Source of the DNA: Bacillota bacterium
Lineage (GTDB): Bacteria; Bacillota; Dethiobacteria; Dethiobacterales; Dethiobacteraceae
Assembly (NCBI GenBank): GCA_024650095.1
Contig: JANKMV010000071.1
Location: 1 to 8,698 of the forward strand
DNA: 8,698 bases
Direction: 5' to 3'
Shown: positions 1 through 7,562 of the stretch, piece by piece
Layout: every line of letters begins with the position of its first letter
Numbering within the stretch: the stretch's first letter is position 1
Program-made: the position numbers and the translations under genes
The notes under the pieces: model-generated
What the model saw: the letters and a program-made list of their open reading frames with translations, nothing else
What the model was told of the DNA's origin: nothing
The model's database searches: none

Positions 1-338
1 TATTCATTTTCTTTATTCTGACGTTCAACAGAGCGGATAATCTCACTTTTTAAATCGTTGAGAGTCCGTATGTTTGTATACTGTTTAACGAAAGTAACCG
101 CCTTTTCATATGATTGAATGATCACACCACTGCCTTTGGTCGTTTCCACAATGCCCATGTCGGATAGAATGCAAATGGCGCGTCTTGCTGTCTCCGAAGA
201 AACGGCATATTGACTAGCCAGGGCAGAACGAGCGTAAATTTTATCCCCAACATGATAGTGACCATTAACAATTTTCGCAGAAATATCAACCGCTATCTGT
301 TGATACCGTGGACTACTCATTCTTTCATCTTTCGACAT
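1..338 (-). CDS. GntR-family transcriptional regulator, N-terminal part (possibly GntR-TrkA_C / BusR-like)
   Basis: This gene is cut by the window start; 112 codons are visible, beginning MSKDERMSSPRYQQIAVDIS. Residues about 10-75 form a GntR-type winged helix: RYQQIAVDI, then YARSALASQYAVSSETARRAI as the recognition helix region, then GIVETTKGSGVVIQ as the wing. Residues 76-112 (SYEKAVTFVKQ...LNDLKSEIIRSVERQ) look like the helical linker that in Firmicutes joins a GntR head to a TrkA_C (RCK_C) domain, the architecture of the c-di-AMP-responsive osmotic regulator BusR. That domain would lie outside the window, so it is an inference. The last two visible bases give TA, so the next codon could be Tyr or a stop; a stop there would leave only the DNA-binding part. 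The ATG at 336-338 has an AAGGG ribosome site at 349-353; an alternative ATG lies at 318-320. The gene has its own promoter and lies downstream of the ATPase terminator. Confidence 0.85.
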   Translation of the reverse strand, partial: MSKDERMSSPRYQQIAVDISAKIVNGHYHVGDKIYARSALASQYAVSSETARRAICILSDMGIVETTKGSGVIIQSYEKAVTFVKQYTNIRTLNDLKSEIIRSVERQNKENE

Positions 339-385
339 ACCATCAAATCCCTTAGGCGTATTTTAATACATACATAATGTGCCCC

Positions 386-402
386 GTACTTCAAAACAGT
401 AC
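386..402. promoter_or_regulatory. Inverted repeat, candidate operator at the regulator's transcription start
   Basis: GTACTTCAAAACAGTAC is a perfect inverted repeat with 5-bp arms (GTACT / AGTAC) around a 7-bp centre. It lies directly after the predicted -10 box of the GntR-family gene, covering about +1 to +17, where a bound repressor would block transcription. Autoregulation by the adjacent regulator is an inference. Confidence 0.45.
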
Positions 403-409
403 CTACCCT

Positions 410-439
410 ATCATATAATGGCCGTCAGTTCTTTGGCAA
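410..439 (-). promoter_or_regulatory. Predicted sigma-70-type promoter of the GntR-family gene
   Basis: On the minus strand TTGCCA (plus 434-439) is followed after 18 bp by TATGAT (plus 410-415). Transcription would start near 403, giving a leader of about 65 nt before the ATG at 338. The site lies between the ATPase operon terminator and the regulator, so the regulator can be expressed independently of the ATPase. Confidence 0.55.
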
Positions 440-445
440 GATGGT

Positions 446-469
446 GCAACCTATAGCGCGCAACCTGTA
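446..469. repeat. 10-bp direct repeat upstream of the regulator promoter
   Basis: GCAACCTATA (446-455) and GCAACCTGTA (460-469) are near-identical direct copies offset by 14 bp, with one mismatch. They lie just upstream of the predicted -35 box of the GntR-family gene, and the second copy runs into the inverted repeat at 466-487. They could be protein-binding sites; no function is shown. Confidence 0.35.
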
Positions 470-487
470 GTACGACCGCATACTACA
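466..487. promoter_or_regulatory. Inverted repeat with 7-bp arms, candidate second operator
   Basis: TGTAGTA and TACTACA flank the 8-bp centre CGACCGCA as a perfect inverted repeat. It lies upstream of the regulator promoter and downstream of the ATPase terminator, so it is not part of a terminator: no U tract follows it on either strand. It shares the AGTA/TACT core with the repeat at 386-402, but the arms are in the opposite order. Confidence 0.4.
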
Positions 488-517
488 AGGATGCATAGTC
501 ATATAAACGTGCTTAAG

Positions 518-553
518 AAAAAAGGATTTGATTTCTTTGCTCAAATCCTTTTT
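518..553 (-). terminator. Intrinsic terminator of the ATPase operon
   Basis: On the minus strand the arm AAAAAGGATTTGA (plus 541-553) pairs with TCAAATCCTTTTT (plus 519-531) across a 9-nt loop, and the U run continues to plus 518. The stem begins inside the atpG stop codon (552-554). The A-rich upstream arm means it could also work in the opposite direction, but no plus-strand gene reads into it. Confidence 0.9.
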
Positions 554-1469
554 ATTGGGGGATGGTCTCAATCCCCTCATTTTTGCGACGTAGTGCTTTA
601 AAGCCTGAGATAATATCGAGAATTTCTTCTGTAATGGCGGTTTGACGTTCCTGTTGATAATGCATCGTTAATTCTTCAAGCCGTTCATCAATATTTTTCT
701 CAGCCGCTTGCATGGCAGCCAGGCGGCTGGCATTTTCCGCGGCTAAAGAAAAGGCAAACGCGCGATAGAGTGAAACAAAGAAATACTGTCTTAATAGTTC
801 GGAGAGTAATTGCGGTGCAGGGATAGTGTATGTGGGTAGCGAACGAGATTGCCACTCTACTCGTTGCTTTCGTAGTGAGGATAAATCCACAGGAAGTAGC
901 GTTTCCACACGGGAGGCAAAGGTTGCTCCCGCGAGGGGACGATTATATAGAAGTAGCACTTGTTGCACCCCATCCCGATCTCGCCAGCCCTCAATTCTTG
1001 CCAAAAGTGTTTGTACCGCCACCGTAATTCCCGCTGTCGAAACGGGAACGCCAAAATGTTCTGCCACATGGTGGCCAGCGGCAGTGACACGGGTAAAAAC
1101 TTGCTCACCCACACAGGCAATATACCTATTTTGGGGGAACTCACGTCCCTCCTCTTGCCAATACTCTTCCAAAGCAAAATGCACTATTTGTTCATTAAAG
1201 TGCCCCGCTAGCCCATGATCAGAGCCAAATATAACAAGCAGGATCGGACTGTGTTGATCTTGCCTGCGCGCCTGTACCTGCTCTTCCTTTGAAGTGAGCA
1301 CAACGGAGAGACCCATTTCCACCGTCTCATAGTAATCATCTAATGATTCCACAGCTTTTTCATACTGCTGCACACTCGTGGCAGCTAGCGCTTTCATGGT
1401 CTTCACAATGGACGCTAAATCTTCACCACTCTTTATTTGCTTCTGCAGTGTCTCTAGGTTATTACTCAA
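552..1469 (-). CDS. atpG: N-ATPase gamma subunit (central stalk)
   Basis: Gamma is the rotating central shaft that couples the c ring to the alpha/beta hexamer on the cytoplasmic side. The 305-residue product has the family's N-terminal helix ([20 protein letters not shown], residues 10-29) and C-terminal helix ([20 protein letters not shown] through EEILDIISG, about 242-291), which together make the coiled-coil rotor. The middle part is a Rossmann-like domain that is less conserved. The start is TTG at 1467-1469: the first in-frame ATG is at residue 25 and would remove most of the conserved first helix, and an AGAGGGGGT ribosome site sits 8 nt upstream of the TTG. The gene overlaps the end of atpA by 8 nt, so translation is probably coupled. 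It is the last gene of the operon and ends in the terminator stem. Confidence 0.96.
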   Translation of the reverse strand: MSNNLETLQKQIKSGEDLASIVKTMKALAATSVQQYEKAVESLDDYYETVEMGLSVVLTSKEEQVQARRQDQHSPILLVIFGSDHGLAGHFNEQIVHFALEEYWQEEGREFPQNRYIACVGEQVFTRVTAAGHHVAEHFGVPVSTAGITVAVQTLLARIEGWRDRDGVQQVLLLYNRPLAGATFASRVETLLPVDLSSLRKQRVEWQSRSLPTYTIPAPQLLSELLRQYFFVSLYRAFAFSLAAENASRLAAMQAAEKNIDERLEELTMHYQQERQTAITEEILDIISGFKALRRKNEGIETIPQ

Positions 1470-3024
1470 GCTGCGCTACCCCCTCTGGGTCCAGCGCTTT
1501 TTTCGCCATTTCGATCATAACTTCTTGGTCTTTTTCTTGTAATACCTCTCCCCGAACAATCTTATCGCAAAGCTCCGGCAGTTCTTTAGTAATGGTTACC
1601 CGTATTTTTCCCTCCGCTGCGGGTATGTCGGCAAGCTCAATTTCATCGAGCACACCTGCTGTGGTGGCTAATAAAACAGCAACCTGCTCATAAACGGCAA
1701 TGGGCTTATATTGGGGTTGCGTTAAAACACGACGCACCCGTCGACCCCGCTCAATAATGGCACGCGTTTTCTCATCGAGACGTGTACCGAAACGAGCAAA
1801 CGTCTCCAATTCCTCAAACTGAGCATAGGAAAGGCGTAAATCACCCGTTACCCCACGATAAGCCGCCAGCTGGGTTTTTCCCCCGACGCGGGAAACCGAC
1901 TTACCCACATCAACTGCTGGCAACTGGTTTTTCTGATACAATTCCGGTGAAAGATAGATTTGCCCATCCGTGATGGAGATTAGATTAGTGGCAATGTAGG
2001 CGGAGATATTTTGTGCCTGCGTCTCAATAATGGGTAATGACGTAAGGGAGCCACCACCAAGCTCTTCACGTAAATGGGTAGATCGTTCCAACAAACGAGA
2101 ATGTATATAGAAAATATCTCCAGGATATGCTTCTCTACCCGGTGGGCGCTCTAAAAGCAAGCTAAGCTCCCGATACGCACGGGCATGCATGGTGAGATCG
2201 TCATAAACGATTAAAACATCACGACCCTGCTCCATAAAGAATTCCGCTATACTGGTAGCTGCATAGGGCGCAATATAGCGCAAACCGGGGGCGTCCTCAC
2301 CTGACGCTACCACCACCGTTGTGTATTTCATGGCATCAAATTTATGAAGCTGTGCCACTAATTTTGCCACTGCAGAACCTTGTTGCCCAATGGCGCAGTA
2401 AATACAAAGCACACCGGTTTCTGCCTGATTGATAATAGCATCGATGGCAATGGCCGTTTTACCAACCTGACGGTCACCTAAAATGAGCTCACGTTGCCCT
2501 CGTCCCACGGGAATGAGAGCATCGACCACCTTCAATCCTGTTTGTAACGGTTCCGTCACAGGCGCTCGTGACATAATGGGAGGCGCTGGCCGCTCAATGG
2601 GGCGCCGCTCATCAAAGGAGAGAGAGCCTAAATTGTCAAGGGGATTGGCCGCCGCATCGATGACACGTCCTAACAAACCTTCCCCCACGGGGATATCCAC
2701 CACACGCCCTGTTCGACGCACACGGGCACCCGCGGTGATTTTGTCTGAGGAGCCTAGCATAATCACGCCAACTTCATTAGCATCGAGGTTAAAAGCAATC
2801 CCCAATACGCCGCCGGGAAACTCCAACAACTCCTCGGCTTGCACATCAGCGAGTCCGGAAACGCTGGCAATACCACTTCCAATGGAAATAACAGCTCCCG
2901 TTTCTTCAATCTGAAGTCGTGACAACTCTTCTGTGAGCGCGCCATCCACGGCTTTATCGGTGGAGAAGAGGATATCTTTTAGTGACGTATTCGACAAGGT
3001 TGTGTTAGGATTCTGCTTGGACAT
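1462..3024 (-). CDS. atpA: N-ATPase alpha subunit
   Basis: Alpha is the non-catalytic nucleotide-binding subunit of the F1 hexamer. The 520-residue length is usual for the family. Visible motifs are the Walker A loop GDRQVGKT (183-190, Lys189), the Walker B strand LIVYDDLT (271-278), the loop [20 protein letters not shown] (295-314), and SVSRVGG (376-382), whose Arg379 is the arginine finger that reaches into the beta catalytic site. The N-terminus ([20 protein letters not shown]) does not look like the usual F-type alpha start, where the delta subunit docks, which fits an enzyme without a free delta. The ATG at 3022-3024 has AAGGAGG nine nt upstream. The first 20 nt of the gene overlap the 3' end of atpF, and its own end overlaps atpG by 8 nt. 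Confidence 0.98.
   Translation of the reverse strand: MSKQNPNTTLSNTSLKDILFSTDKAVDGALTEELSRLQIEETGAVISIGSGIASVSGLADVQAEELLEFPGGVLGIAFNLDANEVGVIMLGSSDKITAGARVRRTGRVVDIPVGEGLLGRVIDAAANPLDNLGSLSFDERRPIERPAPPIMSRAPVTEPLQTGLKVVDALIPVGRGQRELILGDRQVGKTAIAIDAIINQAETGVLCIYCAIGQQGSAVAKLVAQLHKFDAMKYTTVVVASGEDAPGLRYIAPYAATSIAEFFMEQGRDVLIVYDDLTMHARAYRELSLLLERPPGREAYPGDIFYIHSRLLERSTHLREELGGGSLTSLPIIETQAQNISAYIATNLISITDGQIYLSPELYQKNQLPAVDVGKSVSRVGGKTQLAAYRGVTGDLRLSYAQFEELETFARFGTRLDEKTRAIIERGRRVRRVLTQPQYKPIAVYEQVAVLLATTAGVLDEIELADIPAAEGKIRVTITKELPELCDKIVRGEVLQEKDQEVMIEMAKKALDPEGVAQLE
1470..1486 (-). promoter_or_regulatory. Ribosome site that supports the TTG start of atpG
   Basis: On the minus strand AGAGGGGGT (plus 1478-1486) lies 8 nt before the TTG at 1467-1469. 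It sits inside the last codons of atpA, so ribosomes ending atpA could restart on atpG. It decides the start because no ATG is available before the conserved first helix of gamma. Confidence 0.65.
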
Positions 3025-3796
3025 CCATCACTTCCTCCTTGCTCGTAGTAGAGAGATTGCCGAGAATTTGTTTTTCCACATCTTTCAAATATCCCTCAAC
3101 ATGCCACGCCACACGATAACCCCCGACTTCTAACTCCAAACCGCATATTAACTCGGGACTATTCTCATACATGACTTGCACTGGCTGACTAAAAAAGGCA
3201 TGCAAATACGTTGTAAGCTCCTGCAAACGCTCCGGTGCAGGCTCTAGCGCACTGCGCAGGATAATACTCTCTTCTTGGGTAAAGGCATTTTGCAAGCGCG
3301 TTTGCTCTGCTGGCGGCAGTTGCTCTACTTTCTGTTGGAAAACATGCCACACCATTTCCTCTAACGTAGCATCGGCTAAATCCCGTAAGCATTGCTTGGC
3401 AATTAATGTTGCTTGACGCCCCACTCGATTACGAAGGTCATGCAGGAATGTTTCTTGTTCACGTTGCATTGCCTTATGCCAACGTTTGTGCGTTTCATCC
3501 ACTTCCAGGCGGGTAGATTCAAGTAAACTCATGCGTTCTTTTTCTGCATCCGCACGGGCTTCTTCCAACATTTTTTGATCACGAGCCTGTAGTAATTCAA
3601 CTTTTTGTCGATAGTTATGTGCTTCCAGCTCTGCTTTTTCTTTTTTTGCGGCTGCGACCTCTTCTCTTTTGTAGATAATCTCTTCCCGTTCTTCCATCAT
3701 ATTGACGATGGGTCCATAGAGAAAGCGACGAAGCAAAAAGACCAGCACAAGAAAATTAATCACTTGAAACATGACGGTATACCAGTTAATAATCAT
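3005..3796 (-). CDS. atpF: N-ATPase b subunit with a delta-like C-terminal domain (peripheral stalk)
   Basis: Subunit b anchors the peripheral stalk in the membrane and holds alpha/beta static. From the ATG at 3794-3796 the product is 263 residues, much longer than the usual b of about 160. Residues 8-26 are one membrane helix (after INWYT, ending [10 protein letters not shown]), and about 32-125 form a highly charged Glu/Lys/Arg-rich coiled coil. Residues 178-245 ([10 protein letters not shown]... to ...ECGL-type region [20 protein letters not shown] at 213-232, then [13 protein letters not shown]) resemble the C-terminal domain of the F1 delta subunit (OSCP), whose signature is a Pro-x-Leu-x-Gly-Gly turn before a final beta hairpin and helix; here the first Gly position is Cys218. 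No separate delta gene exists in the operon, so this fused domain probably takes its role. A TTG two codons upstream (3800-3802) overlaps the GGTGG ribosome site, so the ATG is preferred. The 3' end overlaps atpA by 20 nt. Confidence 0.93.
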   Translation of the reverse strand: MIINWYTVMFQVINFLVLVFLLRRFLYGPIVNMMEEREEIIYKREEVAAAKKEKAELEAHNYRQKVELLQARDQKMLEEARADAEKERMSLLESTRLEVDETHKRWHKAMQREQETFLHDLRNRVGRQATLIAKQCLRDLADATLEEMVWHVFQQKVEQLPPAEQTRLQNAFTQEESIILRSALEPAPERLQELTTYLHAFFSQPVQVMYENSPELICGLELEVGGYRVAWHVEGYLKDVEKQILGNLSTTSKEEVMDVQAES

Positions 3797-3801
3797 AGAC
3801 A

Positions 3802-3821
3802 ACCACCACTGAGATGATGGT
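3802..3821 (-). promoter_or_regulatory. Hairpin masking the atpF ribosome site in the atpE-atpF gap
   Basis: In the minus-strand transcript ACCAUCA (plus 3815-3821) can pair with UGGUGGU (plus 3802-3808) over a 6-nt loop, giving 7 bp with one G-U pair. The 3' arm contains GGUGG (3803-3807), the only ribosome site before the atpF ATG at 3794-3796. No U tract follows, so it is not a terminator. It could lower b-subunit translation relative to subunit c or protect the atpE message; this is an inference. Confidence 0.45.
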
Positions 3822-3839
3822 ATCGTTGACTAGACATGC

Positions 3840-4121
3840 TTACATCCCTCCCAACTGCTCCAAAAAGAATCCCCAAAAAGGATTGGCAAAAATTAAAATC
3901 ATGGTCACAACAAAACAATAAATGGCAGTGGATTCAATCATAGCCAAGCCCACAAAGAGGGTTCGTGTGATGGTGTTAGCTTCATCCGGCTGTTGCGCAA
4001 TGGAGCTAAGCGCCTGGGATACAGCACGACCTTGCCCTAATGCAGGGCCCACAGAACCAATAGCAATGGTAAGTCCTGCCGTGGCAATTGAGACAATAGC
4101 AACTAATGCAATAGTTTCCAT
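3840..4121 (-). CDS. atpE: N-ATPase c subunit (Na+-binding rotor ring)
   Basis: Subunit c forms the membrane rotor ring that carries the ion. The 93-residue product starts METIALVAIVSIATAG and consists of two membrane helices (about 3-28 and 53-79) joined by a polar loop. It shows a full set of Na+ ligands as known from Ilyobacter-type c rings: Gln30 in GPALGQGRA on helix 1, and Glu63, Ser64, Thr65 and Tyr68 in MIESTAIY on helix 2. The polar loop reads AQQPDEA (42-48), with Gln in place of the Arg found in most RQP loops. A longer reading from 4199 would add 26 residues overlapping atpB, but the ATG at 4119-4121 has GGAG nine nt upstream and lies one base after the atpB stop, so it is the real start. 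A 43-nt gap with a hairpin separates it from atpF. Confidence 0.97.
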   Translation of the reverse strand: METIALVAIVSIATAGLTIAIGSVGPALGQGRAVSQALSSIAQQPDEANTITRTLFVGLAMIESTAIYCFVVTMILIFANPFWGFFLEQLGGM

Positions 4122-4122
4122 A

Positions 4123-4815
4123 TTACTGCTCTCCTTTTTCTTCTGTTTTCTTATGTGTTTTACTGGCAGATGCAATATATACCATGGCAAGAATGCCAAA
4201 AATATATGCCTGAATTAATCCAGTCAGTAGCCCCAAAACCTGCATAATCACCGGGAAAAAGAGGGGCACGATGGTCAAAAGAATGGCAACGATAATGGTA
4301 CCACTCATAATATTGCCGTAAAGGCGCACCGCTAAGGCCAACGTACGACTCACTTCCCCAATGATATTGAACGGCAACATGAAGAATGTAGGTTTTACAT
4401 ACTGTCGTAAATAATGCCGCACACCATCCTTTGCAATACTAAACGCGGGAACGGCGATAAAAACACTAATGGCCAAAGCCGTGGTGGTGGAAAGTGAACT
4501 TGTGGGTGGCACATAGCCCGGCACCACTGATAACAGGTTGGATACGGCGATAAAAATAAAAAGTGTGCCGATAAATGGCAAATAGGGCCCTGCCGGCTGA
4601 CGGCTCACTTCTTCTATTTGATGATTAATACTACTAACTAGCACCTCTAGTAGATTTTGTCCGCGCGAGATGGGACCTTCACTCGTCAACTTACGCGTGA
4701 CCAACCAAGAGCCACCCACAAGTAGCAGCATTATTAACCACGTCACAAAGATGGTGGCATTGATTTGAAACCAGCCTGCTTGCAACAGGATAATTTCATC
4801 AGGATTGATATTCAT
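4123..4815 (-). CDS. atpB: N-ATPase a subunit (stator ion channel)
   Basis: Subunit a provides the half channels and the stator arginine that release the ion from the c ring. The 230-residue protein is strongly hydrophobic, with membrane segments near 20-39, 78-98, 111-127, 165-192 and 196-217. The essential arginine is Arg164 in LALAVRLYGNIMSG, followed by Asn168, and the last helix carries Gln202 in GLIQAYIFGILAMVYIA, matching the conserved positions of the family. The region VPPTSSLSTTTALA (102-115) is the usual PTSS-type element ahead of the channel helices. The ATG at 4813-4815 is preceded by a near-perfect AAGGAGGT at 4821-4828. A 39-nt gap separates it from atpR, and its stop lies one base before atpE. 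Confidence 0.97.
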   Translation of the reverse strand: MNINPDEIILLQAGWFQINATIFVTWLIMLLLVGGSWLVTRKLTSEGPISRGQNLLEVLVSSINHQIEEVSRQPAGPYLPFIGTLFIFIAVSNLLSVVPGYVPPTSSLSTTTALAISVFIAVPAFSIAKDGVRHYLRQYVKPTFFMLPFNIIGEVSRTLALAVRLYGNIMSGTIIVAILLTIVPLFFPVIMQVLGLLTGLIQAYIFGILAMVYIASASKTHKKTEEKGEQ

Positions 4816-4854
4816 AAAAAACCTCCTTCCGCACGCCCCATGATAAGTACAATA

Positions 4855-5160
4855 TTAGTATTCACCCTTGGGATGATTGTCCCCGGCGACCTGCTTCTGT
4901 GCTTTCTTACTGTTAATCGACCACATGCGCGCCACCAAGAAACCCACCAGTGCCGCCAGAAGATTTGGCAAACCCTTCATAAGGAGAAAATAGAAGCTTA
5001 CCATCACAACTGTCATCCGCACCATAAAGCTCACAATAAATAACAGAGCTGTGCTACGTGTCGTCGTTAGCTTCGTTACTGTCCACCAGAGGCCGCCAAA
5101 ATACAAGAACCCCAGCAGTACTCCCCACGGAAAAGACAGCAACGTGGTTAACCATTGCAA
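4855..5160 (-). CDS. atpR: N-ATPase accessory membrane protein AtpR
   Basis: AtpR is found only in N-ATPase operons, between atpQ and atpB; it is thought to help assemble or load the c ring, but its exact job is unproven. The product is about 101 residues with three hydrophobic stretches (about 10-28, 38-60 and 67-80), carrying the characteristic FGGLWWTV motif (21-28). Two arginines lie within or at the edge of hydrophobic segments, Arg48 in VSFMVRMTVV and Arg78 in GFLVARMW; published analysis proposed that AtpR arginines meet the acidic residue of subunit c. The start is uncertain. A GAGGTG ribosome site at 5170-5175 fits the TTG at 5158-5160, while GTG codons at 5170-5172 and 5167-5169 overlap that site and would add up to four residues. 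Confidence 0.88.
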   Translation of the reverse strand: MQWLTTLLSFPWGVLLGFLYFGGLWWTVTKLTTTRSTALLFIVSFMVRMTVVMVSFYFLLMKGLPNLLAALVGFLVARMWSINSKKAQKQVAGDNHPKGEY

Positions 5161-5169
5161 AGAGCACAC

Positions 5170-5175
5170 CACCTC
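5170..5175 (-). promoter_or_regulatory. Ribosome site favouring a TTG start for atpR
   Basis: GAGGTG on the minus strand matches the anti-Shine-Dalgarno complement and ends 9 nt before the TTG at 5158-5160. It overlaps the alternative GTG at 5170-5172, which would then lack a usable site apart from weak AG-rich sequence. Confidence 0.45.
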
Positions 5176-5181
5176 TCAAAC

Positions 5182-5508
5182 TTAACCGTTATCCTTCTCT
5201 TCATCTGCAGGCTCCATTTCTTTTTTTACCCACTTCCAGGCATTGACGATGCCGGCCCCTAGCCCGAGCAAAAGTAACATTAGCGTCCACGAATAATCAC
5301 TGGGCCAGCGGCGGTCTATCCAAGTTCCCAGCGCCACGCCTAGAATTGTATAAATAGCAACGGTCCAGCCCACTAAGCCAAACATACCCATACCAAACCA
5401 AACACCGCGTTGACGAGCACGGCGAGCCTTCAGGCGGCGTGCCACTTTTTTTTCTACTGTGTCAGATAATTCCTCTTTATTCTTGCCATCACGACCACGC
5501 TGCGTCAC
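5182..5508 (-). CDS. atpQ: N-ATPase accessory membrane protein AtpQ (AtpI-like)
   Basis: AtpQ is the AtpI-related small membrane protein that is a hallmark of N-ATPase operons; AtpI relatives assist c-ring assembly and have been linked to Mg2+ or Ca2+ supply. The 108-residue product has a strongly basic N-terminal tail (KKVARRLKARRARQRG, 20-35), then two membrane helices at about 37-62 and 73-92 joined by the short loop DRRWPSDYS, and an acidic C-terminus. GTG at 5506-5508 is the start; it overlaps the atpC stop by one base (TAGTG) and has a GGGGGTGAT ribosome site just upstream inside atpC, so translation is probably coupled. The atpR ribosome site follows directly after its stop. Confidence 0.9.
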   Translation of the reverse strand: MTQRGRDGKNKEELSDTVEKKVARRLKARRARQRGVWFGMGMFGLVGWTVAIYTILGVALGTWIDRRWPSDYSWTLMLLLLGLGAGIVNAWKWVKKEMEPADEEKDNG

Positions 5509-5897
5509 TACCGATCACCCCCAAGCTGCGCGAAACGCCTGAGTGTATCGGCTTCAAGCTTTGCCATCACTGAACGGGCCTTCTTTTGACTTTCATCGAG
5601 GTTCTTCAGCTCAGTTTCCACCAGCACTTGGAGTTCCTCTAAATCTGAACCCTGCACGGCTCTGGTCGTCGATAAATAAACACGATCACCCTTTTTTACC
5701 AATACGCCCCCATCCACAGCTAAAAAATGCTCTGCTCCATCCTCACTGGTGAAAGTAAAAATGCTAGGAGAAAGCGTCGTCACAAGGTCAATATGACGAG
5801 GAAGCAAAGTAAACCAGCCATTGGTAGCCTCTGCTGTAATCTTGCTGACCGTCTGTTCAAGCAATACCTCTATCGGTAGCAGAACTTTTAACTTCAT
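5508..5897 (-). CDS. atpC: N-ATPase epsilon subunit
   Basis: Epsilon sits on the central stalk with gamma and connects it to the c ring; in many enzymes its C-terminal helices also inhibit ATP hydrolysis. The 129-residue product has the N-terminal beta-sandwich domain (KLKVLLPIEVLLEQTVSKIT, then GWFTLLPRHIDLVTTLSPSI and the FLAVDGGVLVKKGDRVYLST strands), followed by a charged helical C-terminal part from about residue 85 (DLEELQVLVETELKNLDESQ onwards). The length is normal. ATG at 5895-5897 is preferred; a GTG directly before it (5898-5900) is possible. AAGGTGG lies nine nt upstream of the ATG. The gene follows atpD after 20 nt and its stop overlaps the atpQ start. Confidence 0.95.
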   Translation of the reverse strand: MKLKVLLPIEVLLEQTVSKITAEATNGWFTLLPRHIDLVTTLSPSIFTFTSEDGAEHFLAVDGGVLVKKGDRVYLSTTRAVQGSDLEELQVLVETELKNLDESQKKARSVMAKLEADTLRRFAQLGGDR

Positions 5898-5917
5898 CAC
5901 AGATTACCACCTTACTT

Positions 5918-7342
<1,425 letters not shown>

Positions 7343-7388
7343 TCAAAAAAAACACGTATATAAAGATTACTACCTTATCTTCGCAATT

Positions 7389-7415
7389 ATTATATCTTTT
7401 TCCTCTTTACACCAA
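7389..7415 (-). promoter_or_regulatory. Predicted promoter of the ATPase operon
   Basis: On the minus strand a perfect -10 box TATAAT (plus 7389-7394) is preceded by TTGGTG (plus 7410-7415) at a short 15-bp spacing. The sequence upstream of the -35 (7416-7440) is A/T-rich like an UP element. Transcription would start near 7382, giving a leader of about 57 nt. The short spacer and weak -35 suggest that an activator may be needed, but this cannot be shown. Confidence 0.5.
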
Positions 7416-7516
7416 TAAAATTCGTATTATTTTTTAGGTAAACATAAAGGCGCACGCTTTTCGCTGATAACACTCGCACTCGCTAAATGCACGTAATCTA
7501 ATTTTCTTGGTTATGT

Positions 7517-7545
7517 AAAAACGATGCCTCGTAGGGGAGACATCG
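7517..7545 (-). terminator. Intrinsic terminator after the nitroreductase gene
   Basis: In the minus-strand transcript CGAUGUCUC (plus 7537-7545) pairs with GAGGCAUCG (plus 7522-7530) as a 9-bp stem with one G-U pair around a 6-nt loop, followed by UUUUU (plus 7517-7521). It lies 17 nt after the nitroreductase stop codon and separates that transcription unit from the ATPase operon. On the plus strand the wobble pair becomes a C-A mismatch, so it should work mainly in the minus direction. Confidence 0.88.
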
Positions 7546-7562
7546 CCGTTTTACCCGTTTTC

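Noticed and set aside
2483..2914. 143-codon open frame on the plus strand
   Set aside because: It lies wholly antisense to atpA, has low-complexity composition rich in Ser/Arg/Pro, and no ribosome site or family resemblance; it is a shadow of atpA codon use. The same holds for the plus-strand frame at 826-1218 within atpG.
4122..4199. 26-residue N-terminal extension of the c subunit
   Set aside because: The extension is basic and translates the end of atpB in another frame; the ATG at 4119-4121 with its own GGAG site gives the normal c-subunit N-terminus.
7368..7373. TACTAC half-site in the atpD leader resembling an arm of the repeat at 466-487
   Set aside because: A single 6-bp match without a partner arm is expected by chance, so it does not show control of the ATPase by the neighbouring regulator.
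7471..7483. Short tandem repeat CACTCGCACTCGC
   Set aside because: Only two copies of a 6-bp unit upstream of the ATPase promoter; too short to separate from chance.
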